From: a virus
IMG/VR virus record: IMGVR_UViG_3300045256_000294
Coordinates: 1 to 64,000 of that record
Length of the DNA stretch: 64,000 nt
Strand: one strand, 5' to 3'
Position 1 is the stretch's first letter. Every line of letters begins with the position of its first letter. A program made the translations under genes and the position numbers. Below the pieces are notes generated by a model that was given only the letters and a program-made list of their open reading frames with translations, searched no databases and was not told the DNA's origin. Of the stretch, positions 7,992 through 17,537 are shown piece by piece.

Positions 7992-8767
7992 ACAACATCT
8001 TTAAATGAACCGATAAGCGTTCCCAATACCGGAAGCAGCCAATTCCACGTCCAGAAACCCATTGGTTCACCCAAGTTGATGGCCTGCTCTAAGATTTTCT
8101 CTTTGGCCGTCTCACCTTCCTGAACCAGATCCGAACCGTCGTAACTGATGCTACCACCGTCGGGGGTTGGCATACCGGAGATCTTACGGCGAGAGTTGCC
8201 GACCATGATCCGAGCTTCAGCTAGCATCAGATCATAGCACAATTGACGAGCCTGGGGGCTGCGAAAATGGGTCACGACCGGGATGTAGAGGACCGTAACC
8301 GGGAACGCACCCTTGGGAGTTGGATAGAGACGGATCTTTTGATCCTTGGCACTCAGAGAATCACCTTCAACGTCAGAATTGCCTTCGTTGATGACCTCCC
8401 AATGCCCCTCGGTGCCAAGGATCTTCTGGCTGAACTTGCGGTAGGCCGCGAGCAGGTGGTAGTCCAGCAGAATGTTCTGGATGCCGGAGATGTTCCCAAC
8501 GTTGCTGCCAATGGATTTTTTAATTCCAATTCTTTTCCGCACATCTTTGAAAATGTCGTTTGTCTGGTTATAACTATAACCAAAATCAGACAAGCGTTTA
8601 ATAAATTGCGGCCCGTGGTCGGCGTCCCCAGCTTCGATGTGGGCGATTTCGTGGGCGATGTCTTTGGCGGTAGCCGATTCAACAAATTTATTAGATATAA
8701 AAATTTCTGCGGTTTCAACATCGCAAAATGCCCGCACATGAGCAAATGGAAGCACTTTGATAATCAT
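7985..8767 (-). CDS. C-terminal half of split neck-like protein fused behind a SprT-like protease domain
   Basis: Residues about 12-75 look like a SprT/WSS1-type zinc metalloprotease: strand FCDVETAEIFIS, then the metal site AHEIAHIEAGDADHG (HExxH plus a later HG). From about residue 88 (VGNISGIQNILLDYHLLAAY onward, with KILGTEGHWEV and IRLYPTPKGAFPVTVLY) the protein continues a phage neck/virion protein whose first half is encoded at 9767-10477. The ATG overlaps the stop of the endonuclease gene (ATGA), so translation is coupled. No intein C-terminal motif (HN followed by C, S or T) is visible at the join. DNA for the SprT-like part is clearly more A/T-rich than the neck part, as expected of inserted DNA. 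The SprT call is by motif only. Confidence 0.6.
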   Translation of the reverse strand: MIIKVLPFAHVRAFCDVETAEIFISNKFVESATAKDIAHEIAHIEAGDADHGPQFIKRLSDFGYSYNQTNDIFKDVRKRIGIKKSIGSNVGNISGIQNILLDYHLLAAYRKFSQKILGTEGHWEVINEGNSDVEGDSLSAKDQKIRLYPTPKGAFPVTVLYIPVVTHFRSPQARQLCYDLMLAEARIMVGNSRRKISGMPTPDGGSISYDGSDLVQEGETAKEKILEQAINLGEPMGFWTWNWLLPVLGTLIGSFKDVVC

Positions 8768-9804
8768 CGCACATACCTCACCGAGTACAAATCACTCCCC
8801 AACTTCCGTGGCGGCGTGGCCCGCCACTTCCCAAGCGTAAAGCCAACAGCTTCATTTATAGTTTTGAAATAATAGGTAACTTGTGTGGCAGCGGCTTTGG
8901 GGGGCGGCCACCGAAATTCAACAGCCTCGGTACGCCAGCCGGTTTTAAGTAAATCCATCCCAGCGGATAGCTCATCAGAACTGGATTTACGAAAGATCAC
9001 CCCGGCCTCTTCAGCTCGCCGGCTGGCATAAATCCGTTTATCATCTGGCACAAGAACTCTATTAGGCTTAACCTCGATCCATTCTATCTTGTCCGGCCAA
9101 ACCACTGTAAAATCTATGATATAAAGGCGCTGTTTGCCGGTTAACATGTCAACATAAGGCACCCACATCTCCTCATAATACCACTCCAACCCAAGCTTAT
9201 CAAGCAACATCGCATAAGATAATTCATGCAGGGATCGAAATAAATATTTCGTACCGTTGACGGCTGTATACTCAGCTCTAATAGTCGATCGTCTCGTCTT
9301 CTCCAGTACGTCTGGCCGTTGGGCGGGTGCCAGCACTCCGTGCAAACGCAGATGGCGGGCCTGCATGGACTTTGATATCTGCTGTCTGGTTTTCTTCAGT
9401 CCCAACCGCTTGATGTGCTTCCGAATAACATTATAATGAACTGGTGGTTCTATAGTTTCAGCTATGGTCTTACTATCGAGATTCTGTTCAATAAAAAGTT
9501 TTTCTAGCTCGGCATCAGATAACACATATTTTCGATTGGGGTGTTTTGAACGAGCCAGCGGAGTATGATTATGGATGGAGGTGTCAACGCCGGCTATGCG
9601 TAGTCTTCTTTTGACAGTAGCCACTGAACAATTAAACTCGGCTGCACAGTCCGACAAAGTATGCGTTGCGAAGAACTGGATCAGTTTGGTGATATTTAAC
9701 TCTTTCTTATTAGCGATCACCCTGGGCGTGAATTTACCTGGATAGAAATCTGGTCGGTCCTTATGTTTAATGGATGAGGACCGGTTCCCCTTCCGTGCAG
9801 CCAT
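8764..9804 (-). CDS. PD-(D/E)XK-type homing endonuclease with two helix-turn-helix domains
   Basis: A 346-residue protein (start ATG 9804). Residues about 48-75 and 96-135 form two helix-turn-helix-like units (TLSDCAAEFNCSVATVKRRL; LDSKTIAETIEPPVHYNVIR). Residues about 180-270 look like a restriction-fold nuclease of the TnsA/T7 endonuclease I kind: an acidic helix (SLHELSYAMLLD), IIDFTVVW with the catalytic Asp, then WIEVKPNR with the E-x-K pair. Such proteins act as free-standing homing endonucleases. It lies between the two halves of a probable neck gene, overlapping both (38 bases with the first, ATGA with the second). The DNA is A/T-rich compared with its neighbours. Confidence 0.75.
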   Translation of the reverse strand: MAARKGNRSSSIKHKDRPDFYPGKFTPRVIANKKELNITKLIQFFATHTLSDCAAEFNCSVATVKRRLRIAGVDTSIHNHTPLARSKHPNRKYVLSDAELEKLFIEQNLDSKTIAETIEPPVHYNVIRKHIKRLGLKKTRQQISKSMQARHLRLHGVLAPAQRPDVLEKTRRSTIRAEYTAVNGTKYLFRSLHELSYAMLLDKLGLEWYYEEMWVPYVDMLTGKQRLYIIDFTVVWPDKIEWIEVKPNRVLVPDDKRIYASRRAEEAGVIFRKSSSDELSAGMDLLKTGWRTEAVEFRWPPPKAAATQVTYYFKTINEAVGFTLGKWRATPPRKLGSDLYSVRYVR

Positions 9805-10477
9805 AATAACACCCGGCGTTAAGAGCTCTGACTGAGATCGCGTCACGTGCCGCGTAGGTTTCGACGTTATGTACTGTCGGCGCGTTGTTAATGCCCTGCA
9901 ACTGCTCACCGACAACAATTTCCCCAAATTCACGCCATTTAGCACCTGGCACGGCCAGTACATGGTTGGTGGTTCCATCAACCACACCGTTGTCATAATA
10001 GATTCTAACTTTAGGTAGATCGCGGTCCACAACACGATTAACTATTTTTAATTTGCGATTACCATAGGGCGTTTTAGCTTTCCATTCAGCTTTCCACTCA
10101 CCAAGCGGTTGCAACTTACCATCTTTATCCAAGATATGAAAATTAGGGGCTAAGCAGAAGAGGAATGACTCGGCACCGAACACGTCGTCAATGCGGGTGG
10201 TCACCGGGTCCCAATTAACCTGCTGGACCCAATAAGCATCCTTGGGCAGCGGATAAGTAGACTTGAGGGGCTGAGTCCAGAACACCCCCAGCTTCTGCTC
10301 CCGCGGGAAATATTGTGCGATGAAGTCGCCGGCTACTCGCCACACAGTCTCCCACTGGTCCTCCTTGAGTTCTACGTCCACGGTCGGGTAGCCGAGTTTG
10401 GACAGGACATACTTCTTCATGGGCTCGGAACGAACCTTCATGATGCTCGGCAAGTCAGCCGGACCCATGATCGCCAT
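9767..10477 (-). CDS. N-terminal half of split neck-like virion protein, ending in an intein (Hint) domain
   Basis: Residues 1-107 are the start of a phage neck/structural protein (KKYVLSKLGYPTVDVELKED; then WDPVTTRIDDVFGAESFLF). At Cys108 the sequence switches to an intein splicing domain: block A is CLAPNFHILDKDGKLQPLGE, and block B is VDGTTNHVLAVPGAKWREFG followed by EIVVGEQL. The frame ends with VHNVET and, 26 residues later, VLIH, then TAA where an intein would place its final Asn. The rest of the neck protein is encoded at 7985-8767. It is unclear whether splicing still occurs or the element is broken. A good start is ATG 10477. Confidence 0.7.
   Translation of the reverse strand: MAIMGPADLPSIMKVRSEPMKKYVLSKLGYPTVDVELKEDQWETVWRVAGDFIAQYFPREQKLGVFWTQPLKSTYPLPKDAYWVQQVNWDPVTTRIDDVFGAESFLFCLAPNFHILDKDGKLQPLGEWKAEWKAKTPYGNRKLKIVNRVVDRDLPKVRIYYDNGVVDGTTNHVLAVPGAKWREFGEIVVGEQLQGINNAPTVHNVETYAARDAISVRALNAGCYYGCTEGEPVLIH
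9770..10156 (-). mobile_element. Intein N-terminal (Hint) segment in the neck gene
   Basis: Covers Cys108 to the end of the frame (129 codons). Block A and block B are clear, including the TxxH motif (TTNH) needed for the first splicing step. A convincing C-terminal block with HN plus C/S/T is not found in this frame, in the endonuclease frame, or at the head of the 7985-8767 gene. Confidence 0.65.
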
Positions 10478-10501
10478 GTGCCGTTCCTCCCTACACCCGC
10501 A

Positions 10502-11041
10502 TTACGATTGCGGGAAATGGTAACCCTTGTCGCCGTAAATAACGCCAGCGTAGTCGAGCCGGAACACCTCGTAGACGGCACCATCCGGTAACCCAGAAGC
10601 CAGGGCTGCCTCGATCGCCGTCTTCAGAGCCCGAACTTCAGTATTGATCGTCGAGGTCGGACCAGCGGTGTTGGAGTGAGCCACCGACCCCTCATAGATC
10701 TCACCGCCAGAAAAACGCTTGATCTCAGCATGGGTCGGTGTGTTGTTGCCGGACACTTCATAAAAGCCGGTCAGCATCAGTTGGGCCGGAGCGGCACCGA
10801 TCTGAGGCTTGCAAGCGGCGGCGTTGGCGAAACCGCCTAACCCGCCCCTCCGGTTGTAGTCGCCCATGCTTTGAGTAACACTGCCGCCCGGAGTAGCCGC
10901 CTGAACGCCAGAGATGTTGGTGATGACCTCATAAGCCAGTACCGCCAGCTTCTGGAGGTCACGGATGTACTCGAACCGCTTTCCGTTCGCCCGGTCGGGG
11001 ACGACACGAATGTGGACGGTGAATGGAACTTGCTTCGACAT
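10502..11041 (-). CDS. Hypothetical virion protein
   Basis: A 179-residue protein starting at ATG 11041, with GGGAGG six bases upstream; the longer frame is not supported. It has an alternating strand pattern and a glycine-rich region (about residues 70-85: GDYNRRGGLGGFANAAACK), then TGFYEVSGNN and a C-terminal AVYEVFRLDYAGVIYG segment. No catalytic motif or transmembrane segment is visible. It follows a head-completion or tail gene order, so a tail or neck role is likely, but I do not recognise the family. Confidence 0.6.
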   Translation of the reverse strand: MSKQVPFTVHIRVVPDRANGKRFEYIRDLQKLAVLAYEVITNISGVQAATPGGSVTQSMGDYNRRGGLGGFANAAACKPQIGAAPAQLMLTGFYEVSGNNTPTHAEIKRFSGGEIYEGSVAHSNTAGPTSTINTEVRALKTAIEAALASGLPDGAVYEVFRLDYAGVIYGDKGYHFPQS

Positions 11042-11063
11042 TGGTAACCTCCCTAGTAACTTT

Positions 11064-11492
11064 TCAGGACACAGGAATCTCGTCGTGCGGCAGATACTGG
11101 ATTGGGTAGCGAATGCCCTCACCGTCGAACATTCCCTCGTGCACCGCCAGCGACGACTCGAACAGGAAGGTCACCCGATGGTCGTCGGGTTCCTTAGTCC
11201 GCCAGCCGACAATGTGGATCACCTCCACCTTGCCGTACCCCGATCGCATGGCGGTCCGCCGCCGGTAAATCGGGTACTGACCCTTCTCATATTCCACTTC
11301 AACCAGTTTCCGGCCATCCTTGTGATAGAGAGCCAGAGTTTTTAGCTTAGAGTAGTCGATCTCCTGGCTGTTGTGCTCCCGCCCATCTTCATACTGGTTG
11401 AACCTGCTACCATCCTGGAGAGTGGCTACCCAGAAAACAGTAGCACCATCGTTGATGGCGGTAGCGTGGCTGAGAGAGTCGAGATCGGTCAT
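11064..11492 (-). CDS. Hypothetical protein in the virion gene run
   Basis: A 142-residue, strand-rich protein (VFWVATLQDGSRFNQYEDGR near residue 20; KVEVIHIVGWRTKEPDDHRV near residue 90). It has no cysteines for zinc, no signal peptide and no known catalytic pattern. It overlaps the next gene upstream by 4 bases, consistent with co-translation. Possibly a head-tail connector or capsid accessory protein by location; function unknown. Confidence 0.6.
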   Translation of the reverse strand: MTDLDSLSHATAINDGATVFWVATLQDGSRFNQYEDGREHNSQEIDYSKLKTLALYHKDGRKLVEVEYEKGQYPIYRRRTAMRSGYGKVEVIHIVGWRTKEPDDHRVTFLFESSLAVHEGMFDGEGIRYPIQYLPHDEIPVS

Positions 11493-11785
11493 AGGACTAG
11501 CTCATCGAGTTCGGTGAAGGATTCCTTCTCAGCGCGGCTATTTAGCAGAGCCCTGAACTCCTCTTCATTGAGGACATTCGCCGGGTGTGCCCACACACAA
11601 AAGCCCTTCTTGCCGCGGCCGTCGAGATCCAGGTGAGCGAGATCCTTGGGAAGTTCGACATCGAACTCCAGCCCCAGAATCTTGCCCGGCTCAGTGGTGA
11701 TACACACCAGGGTACCCAGGAGCGGCTGGGGCATCTGGCGAGCCTTGTACCACAGCTTGTCGCCCTTCTTGAATTGCTTCGGCAT
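11489..11785 (-). CDS. Small SH3/CAP-Gly-like hypothetical protein
   Basis: A 98-residue protein. The segment GLEFDVELPKDLAHLDLDGR and then GKKGFCVWAHPANV resembles in shape the small beta-barrel domains (CAP-Gly or SH3-like) in many phage hypothetical proteins, where a 'G....LD..G..G.C.WV.P..V' pattern recurs. The N-terminus is lysine-rich. It sits between two virion-region genes with a 4-base overlap on one side and 2 bases of spacing on the other. Role unknown. Confidence 0.55.
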   Translation of the reverse strand: MPKQFKKGDKLWYKARQMPQPLLGTLVCITTEPGKILGLEFDVELPKDLAHLDLDGRGKKGFCVWAHPANVLNEEEFRALLNSRAEKESFTELDELVL

Positions 11786-11787
11786 GT

Positions 11788-12333
11788 TTATGTCTCGTCG
11801 TAGAGCCAGGTGAAGGTTTCGGTCCCGGTGACCCCCGGCACAGCCGTCGAGTCCACTTCTAACTGATAGACGACGAAATCGCCGAAATCGCCGGTGGACG
11901 GGTTCGAAAGCGACCCCGACACCGACAACGGCGAGCCGACGACGTAGGTGAAGGCGTTGACCGGTGCTCCGGCTAGGGTGGGGTAGTTGCCGGTGGTCAA
12001 CTGGATGCCGCTGATTCCGGCGGTCCCCGTCGCCTGGACGTAGCTGGTGGCCGTTTGGACTTTGCAGGTGACGCCGGTACCGAAGGTGTTCGACCCGTCA
12101 GTGTACCAGCGGATGTTGTTGAGTGTTCCCAGGGGGGTGACTGTACACTCCAGCCGGCAGACCACCCAATAGCTATAGTTGATACCTGATGTGGGGATAC
12201 GAATCGGGTCGGACGACCCGGTTGCGGAACTTTGGTGGGTGTCGGTGGCGTTGGCTACGGTGTTCGCACCGGTGATGTTGGTCTTTGTGGGACCGGACCC
12301 GGTATACCTATTGATTTTGACCGTTGCTGGCAT
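11788..12333 (-). CDS. Putative capsid decoration or minor structural protein
   Basis: A 181-residue, Thr/Gly/Ser-rich, lysine-poor protein with an all-beta appearance (NNIRWYTDGSNTFGTGVTC near the middle). It ends in a conserved-looking tail (VYQLEVDSTAVPGVTGTETF, then TWLYDET) common in small phage head or tail proteins. The ATG at 12333 is preceded by GGGGGAG. A strong hairpin just upstream (12385-12424) separates it from the next transcript, and CTACTATAAC near 12350 may be a promoter element. It is probably a virion surface protein; the specific role is inferred. Confidence 0.6.
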   Translation of the reverse strand: MPATVKINRYTGSGPTKTNITGANTVANATDTHQSSATGSSDPIRIPTSGINYSYWVVCRLECTVTPLGTLNNIRWYTDGSNTFGTGVTCKVQTATSYVQATGTAGISGIQLTTGNYPTLAGAPVNAFTYVVGSPLSVSGSLSNPSTGDFGDFVVYQLEVDSTAVPGVTGTETFTWLYDET

Positions 12334-12384
12334 TTTAGCTCCCCCACAGTTATAGTAGATTTGGACGTGAGGAGCTGTCCGAAT

Positions 12385-12424
12385 AAGACTGGCCCGCCAC
12401 TCATTCGGGTGGCGGGCCAGTCTT
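12385..12424. terminator. Strong bidirectional terminator
   Basis: A perfect 16-bp inverted repeat (AAGACTGGCCCGCCAC and complement) with an 8-base loop. It lies after the gene at 12484-12885 and before the one ending at 11788, so it ends one transcript in the virion run. Confidence 0.8.
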
Positions 12425-12483
12425 GAAAGCCCTTCGAAGTGAGCATGCTCCCCACGAGGGGGGAGCAGAGGCCCGAAGGGGAA

Positions 12484-12885
12484 TTACGGCTGGTCCGCGG
12501 TGAGGTCGCGGGCGTCGTCGTGCAGGTCGCCGCCCAGCCCCACGATGGTGTTCTTGATGAACCGGTCTTGACCGATCTGGAACGCGAAGTCCACGTCCGG
12601 CAGTTGGGTCTGGGCGGTCGCGAAGGACACCTGCTTGTTGAGGCCGATGACGATCGGGAAGCCGCGGGTGGCGTTGTGCCGGGCCTCGCCCATGTACGGG
12701 CTGAAGTCGGCGGTCGTGGTGTCGCGGGACACGACACCAACGCGGATCTCATGGCCGGGGATGCTCATCACCAGCGGACGCAGCCGCTTGATGAGAGCCG
12801 CCACGCTATCGAACAACAGCGGCTGACGCTGAGCCCGGATCGTGCGGTAGATCTTGATGTCGGTGTTGGCCGGTTGAGCAGACAT
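12484..12885 (-). CDS. Abundant-type structural protein, family not recognised
   Basis: A 133-residue protein isolated between a strong terminator and a 118-base leader that contains a small hairpin (CCGCC...GGCGG at 12911-12930) and an A/T-rich element (ATATCTATAGA near 12935). Having its own promoter and terminator is typical for a highly expressed virion protein such as a tail tube or decoration protein. The sequence (TDIKIYRTIRAQRQPLLFDS; FPIVIGLNKQVSFATAQTQL) is mixed strand and helix without enzyme motifs. A tail tube role is possible from size and location near the sheath, but I cannot show it. Confidence 0.55.
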   Translation of the reverse strand: MSAQPANTDIKIYRTIRAQRQPLLFDSVAALIKRLRPLVMSIPGHEIRVGVVSRDTTTADFSPYMGEARHNATRGFPIVIGLNKQVSFATAQTQLPDVDFAFQIGQDRFIKNTIVGLGGDLHDDARDLTADQP

Positions 12886-13003
12886 TGCATGTCTCCTGTG
12901 TCGGGTGCCTCCGCCTATTTCAATCGGCGGTCTATAGATATGTTACCCATCAGGCAAAACTCTACTGGTCTTATTTCCATGAGTAACGCTTGAGTGTACC
13001 GAC

Positions 13004-14410
<1,407 letters not shown>

Positions 14411-14439
14411 GTTCTCCTCTAGCGTGTAAGTATACCCAG

Positions 14440-15006
14440 ATGCCCTACGTACCGGACAAAGATAGTCGTATGAAGCTATCCACCATCGCTGAAGCCGGTC
14501 TAAAGAGCAAGACCGCTATCCGTGACACCGCGGAGGCGATCGGCAACCTCATCGACTTCGTGTATAAGAAGGGTGCCCCTGAGCACAAGTCAGCCCTAGA
14601 CAACTTCCTGAGCAACCCAGACCCCAAAGGGTGGGAACAAACAAAATGGATAGTTGATGCTGCCATACAGATGGCAACCAAAGATCCAGACGCTCGCGGC
14701 AACCTCAAAGTCTGGGGACAACTCAAAACGATGACCTCTCCGGTGGTGGCCGCCGCCGTCTACGACATCGACCCACGCCAAGCCAGGGGCACACCACTCC
14801 AGGGCCTCGTCTTCGGGAAAGGAATCCGAGACAAGTACAAACTAGCCCTCGGCCCGCAAGGGTACGTCGGAACAATGGCTAACGTTGGCGAAATCGGTAC
14901 CAACAAGCTCCGTGATATGCTGAAAACCATATCCAAGAGCGGGAACGCCATCGCCAAGGCCGCTGAGAAGGATATACCCATCGTCCGCCCTGTGCGGGAA
15001 TTCTAA
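14440..15006 (+). CDS. Hypothetical plus-strand protein
   Basis: A 188-residue, mostly helical protein with high lysine and alanine content ([20 protein letters not shown]; later [20 protein letters not shown]). It begins at ATG 14440, divergent from the gmd remnant, and its stop overlaps the start of the next gene (TAATG). No catalytic motif is recognised. A motif TGCCCTACGTAC (14441-14452) overlaps its start codon and recurs at other divergent promoters in the window. Function unknown. Confidence 0.6.
   Translation: MPYVPDKDSRMKLSTIAEAGLKSKTAIRDTAEAIGNLIDFVYKKGAPEHKSALDNFLSNPDPKGWEQTKWIVDAAIQMATKDPDARGNLKVWGQLKTMTSPVVAAAVYDIDPRQARGTPLQGLVFGKGIRDKYKLALGPQGYVGTMANVGEIGTNKLRDMLKTISKSGNAIAKAAEKDIPIVRPVREF
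14441..14452. promoter_or_regulatory. Recurrent TACCCTACGTAC-like motif, copy 1
   Basis: TGCCCTACGTAC lies across the start of the plus-strand gene and about 30 bases upstream of gmd on the other strand. Three other near-identical copies lie at gene starts (18527, 38884, 56312). Confidence 0.35.
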
Positions 15007-15383
15007 TGCGACTACGACAAATCATAGAAAGTGTGACAATCACACCGAGCCAGGGCGACGGTTTCAAGATTACGACCCCGTTCGGCTACATCGAATTCCG
15101 GCCCCGTCCCGAAGACGACACCAACGAGATCTGGTGGGTGGAGAGCCATCGGAAAGGGCACGGCTCAGAACTGGTTGACCTGATGCAGAAGTACTCCCCA
15201 GCGAGTAATATAGCTTGGGGAGCTACCAGTGCGGCAGGTGAAAGGCTTCGACAGAAATGGCACGCCGCCCACCCGGAGGTCAGCGGCGGCGAGGGCAGGT
15301 CTTATCCACACGAAGGGCAGTTCGATCCGTTCCAACACGATGAAGAAGAGGACGAAGACGACTGGATGGATGAAGAGATCTAG
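15006..15383 (+). CDS. Putative GNAT-like acetyltransferase domain protein
   Basis: A 125-residue protein. The run IWWVESHRKGHGSELVDLMQ contains the R-x-x-G-x-G type motif of the GNAT acetyl-CoA binding loop followed by a helix, and a second strand-helix (NIAWGATSAAGERLRQKW) follows as in GNAT domains. The strongly acidic tail (about residues 108-125) is unusual. It is shorter than standalone acetyltransferases (about 150), so it may be a partial fold. It is coupled to the preceding gene by an overlapping start and converges on pyrC with overlapping stop codons (shared CTAG). Confidence 0.5.
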   Translation: MRLRQIIESVTITPSQGDGFKITTPFGYIEFRPRPEDDTNEIWWVESHRKGHGSELVDLMQKYSPASNIAWGATSAAGERLRQKWHAAHPEVSGGEGRSYPHEGQFDPFQHDEEEDEDDWMDEEI

Positions 15384-16705
15384 AAGCCCTTCATATACTG
15401 GCCATCCACCACCTTCTCACCCTTGTACCACACCGTAGTCACCATCCCCGGCAAATTGCGGAGGTCAAACGGGCTCCACTGGCACTTGGTATACAGCGGA
15501 CGCCCCTCTATCGCCGTCTTAGACAGATCGAGAACGGTGATACTAGCCTCGTAACCGGGCACGATTCGACCGATCTTCCGGTCCGGCCAGAAACGGTTAA
15601 CCCACTCGCCGGGCCGCTTGCAGGCCATATTGAACAGAGTGGTGACCGGCACACCCTGAGCCAGAAGCCATGCCACGAACGGCCCGTAGGTGTCGAGCAT
15701 TGGAACCCCGCTGGTTCCCTTAAGCTTCTCTTCCTTGGTGTGCGGAGCGTGATCCGCGGCAAGGTAGTCGAACTTCCCCTCCTTGACGGCTTGTAGCAGA
15801 GCTTCCCGGTCCTTACGGGGGCGGATCGGCGGGTCTATCTGCAACCACCGACGATTCTCGTCAGTGAGCATGTCAGTGTCGAAGTACAGATGGTGAGGGG
15901 TGACCTCGCACTCGACGTCCACTCCATCCTTCTTGTAACCCATGATCGTCTCGATACCGATGCCGGTGGAGACGTGGCAGATCTTACCACGAAGGCCCAA
16001 TTCCTGGATGAGTTCGCAGGTGGTGTCGATGCAGATGAACTCAGCTTCCGGCGGGCGGCGGGTTTCGTGGGTTGGCTGTTTGGTCATCACCCCCAGCAGT
16101 ACCGGGTCTTCGCAGTGAAAGCTAACACTGCGACCAGTGTACCGTTTGAGAGCCTGCCGGAGCTTATGATGGCTGTCAAAGTTGAGGTCACCTGAGTAAT
16201 TGGTGCTGGGTCCAATGAACGCCTTGTACGGCGTGTCGGTCTGCCGGATTTTCTCCAGGTCCGCGGGCTTCATACCACCGTCGAACGGCTCGGAATCCTG
16301 ATTCACTGCCGCATAGAGCAGCACATCGATAGGACAGCGACTCTCGGCGATCCACCGCTTCTGGCGGTAGAGGTTGGCGTTGAAGGGTGCGATGGGGTTG
16401 TTGGGCATGTCGGCCACACAGACGACACCGCCGGATAGGGCAGCTTGTCCCGCCGTCTTGTAGTCTTCTTTGTGGGTGTCACTGCCGCTGGCGTCCTCGC
16501 GGCAGTGAGTGTGAATGTCGATAAAGCCGGGGAAGATCAGGCAATCGTTCCCGAAAGTCTCCGGTTTCCAGATCGCCAGTACATCCTCGACGATCTGCTG
16601 GTCGGTCAGCGGTTCTGCCTGTGTGATGATCCCGTTCTCGATGGTGATGATCCGCTTCTTGACACCATCGGCTTCGACCACATTACCATAAATCCGTTGT
16701 GACAT
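15380..16705 (-). CDS. pyrC: Dihydroorotase
   Basis: Catalyses ring closure of carbamoyl aspartate to dihydroorotate in pyrimidine synthesis. The 441-residue protein has the full metal-site set of the amidohydrolase family: FPGFIDIHTHCRED with HxH plus Asp, YKAFIGPST with the bridging lysine, SFHCEDP, CHVSTG and the catalytic Asp in AADHAPHTKEEK. Length fits class I (long) dihydroorotases. ATG 16705 is chosen because the upstream gene's stop overlaps it (TGATG). Other amidohydrolases (hydantoinase, allantoinase) look similar, but the motif spacing favours dihydroorotase. An orotate phosphoribosyltransferase gene lies at 26804-27364, so the phage carries two steps of the same pathway. Confidence 0.85.
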   Translation of the reverse strand: MSQRIYGNVVEADGVKKRIITIENGIITQAEPLTDQQIVEDVLAIWKPETFGNDCLIFPGFIDIHTHCREDASGSDTHKEDYKTAGQAALSGGVVCVADMPNNPIAPFNANLYRQKRWIAESRCPIDVLLYAAVNQDSEPFDGGMKPADLEKIRQTDTPYKAFIGPSTNYSGDLNFDSHHKLRQALKRYTGRSVSFHCEDPVLLGVMTKQPTHETRRPPEAEFICIDTTCELIQELGLRGKICHVSTGIGIETIMGYKKDGVDVECEVTPHHLYFDTDMLTDENRRWLQIDPPIRPRKDREALLQAVKEGKFDYLAADHAPHTKEEKLKGTSGVPMLDTYGPFVAWLLAQGVPVTTLFNMACKRPGEWVNRFWPDRKIGRIVPGYEASITVLDLSKTAIEGRPLYTKCQWSPFDLRNLPGMVTTVWYKGEKVVDGQYMKGF

Positions 16706-17454
16706 CACTCTGTCCTCAGTGTGGGTGGGAGTCTGTCGGGAGGGATCGAGGGCAGACGAGCAAAAACGATTTGAGCGAATTTCAAGCAATCCTCAATCGT
16801 AGCCACCCACGGCATCAACTTCTTCTGATTCAGTAGTTGTTCCCAAGTCTTCACGACAGCCAGCATGTTAGCCCCACCCGGCTCCTTCTGCCGCCGGCTC
16901 AATACAAGCTCATGAAGATGTTGGATCGTGGGATTAAAGCCAGCCAAAGCGATTTGGACCTCGGCGGGAGACGGCTTTAGTTCAGCCAGCACGACAGCCC
17001 GGCACGCCTCGGCAAACACTTTGATGGCTACCGGGTCATAGTCTACCACTGGTTGTGGAGTCTTAGTCAGGCCCAAGACATGGATCAGATTCCTATAGAA
17101 CTTGTAGTATGACTCCGGCTCTTCCTGAGCCTGGATGTCCTCAACATCATACACCGCCTTAAACCAATCCAGCACACTAAGCATGTCGTCATAATGCTCC
17201 GTGATTATAGGAGTGGTCATAAGCAAGCATGCCGGGTCTTCATCCGGCAGTGGAGCGAAGTGGTACACATCAGCGACCACGACCCCCACTTGGCCGTACT
17301 TCGGCACCTGTAGTAGTACCCGGTCGCCCTTGTGCGGTGAGACTGAATAATTGAGTAAAGCAGTGAAGCTGCAGGCCGGACCGGATGGTCCGGCCTGCAA
17401 TACCATTCGAGTTGGTAGGTTCACGCCTTGGTAGGCTCCGGAGCCTTCTTGCAT
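16705..17454 (-). CDS. Hypothetical protein upstream of dihydroorotase
   Basis: A 249-residue soluble protein with a strand-rich N-terminus (SPHKGDRVLLQVPKYGQVGV) and helical C-terminus (VKTWEQLLNQKKLMPWVATI). Not recognised. A perfect 12-bp hairpin at 17371-17398 lies inside its first 30 codons, so either the true start is lower than 17454 or the hairpin acts on translation. ATG 17454 is kept because no ATG follows the hairpin for some distance. The gene is coupled to pyrC (TGATG overlap). Confidence 0.55.
   Translation of the reverse strand: MQEGSGAYQGVNLPTRMVLQAGPSGPACSFTALLNYSVSPHKGDRVLLQVPKYGQVGVVVADVYHFAPLPDEDPACLLMTTPIITEHYDDMLSVLDWFKAVYDVEDIQAQEEPESYYKFYRNLIHVLGLTKTPQPVVDYDPVAIKVFAEACRAVVLAELKPSPAEVQIALAGFNPTIQHLHELVLSRRQKEPGGANMLAVVKTWEQLLNQKKLMPWVATIEDCLKFAQIVFARLPSIPPDRLPPTLRTE
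17371..17398. promoter_or_regulatory. Perfect hairpin inside the 5' part of a coding frame
   Basis: GCAGGCCGGACC and its complement flank the 4-base loop GGAT. The architecture matches the intergenic terminators of this genome, but it sits inside the frame of the gene at 16705-17454. It may be a translational control element or a sign that the start is misplaced. Confidence 0.55.
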
Positions 17455-17537
17455 TCCTTACACACCGCCGGATGTGACATAAAAATCGCCCCCAGAGCCA
17501 ACCGAGAGGGACCGGCGAAAGAGAGCCTGGAAAGGTT

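Noticed and set aside
9767-10156. Complete mini-intein in the first neck half
   Set aside because: VHNVET and VLIH recall blocks F and G, but the final Asn and +1 residue are absent and the extein does not follow, so a complete intein cannot be claimed.
14440-15006. ADP-ribosyltransferase-like reading of the plus-strand protein
   Set aside because: No R-S-E or H-Y-E motif set; only general helical composition.
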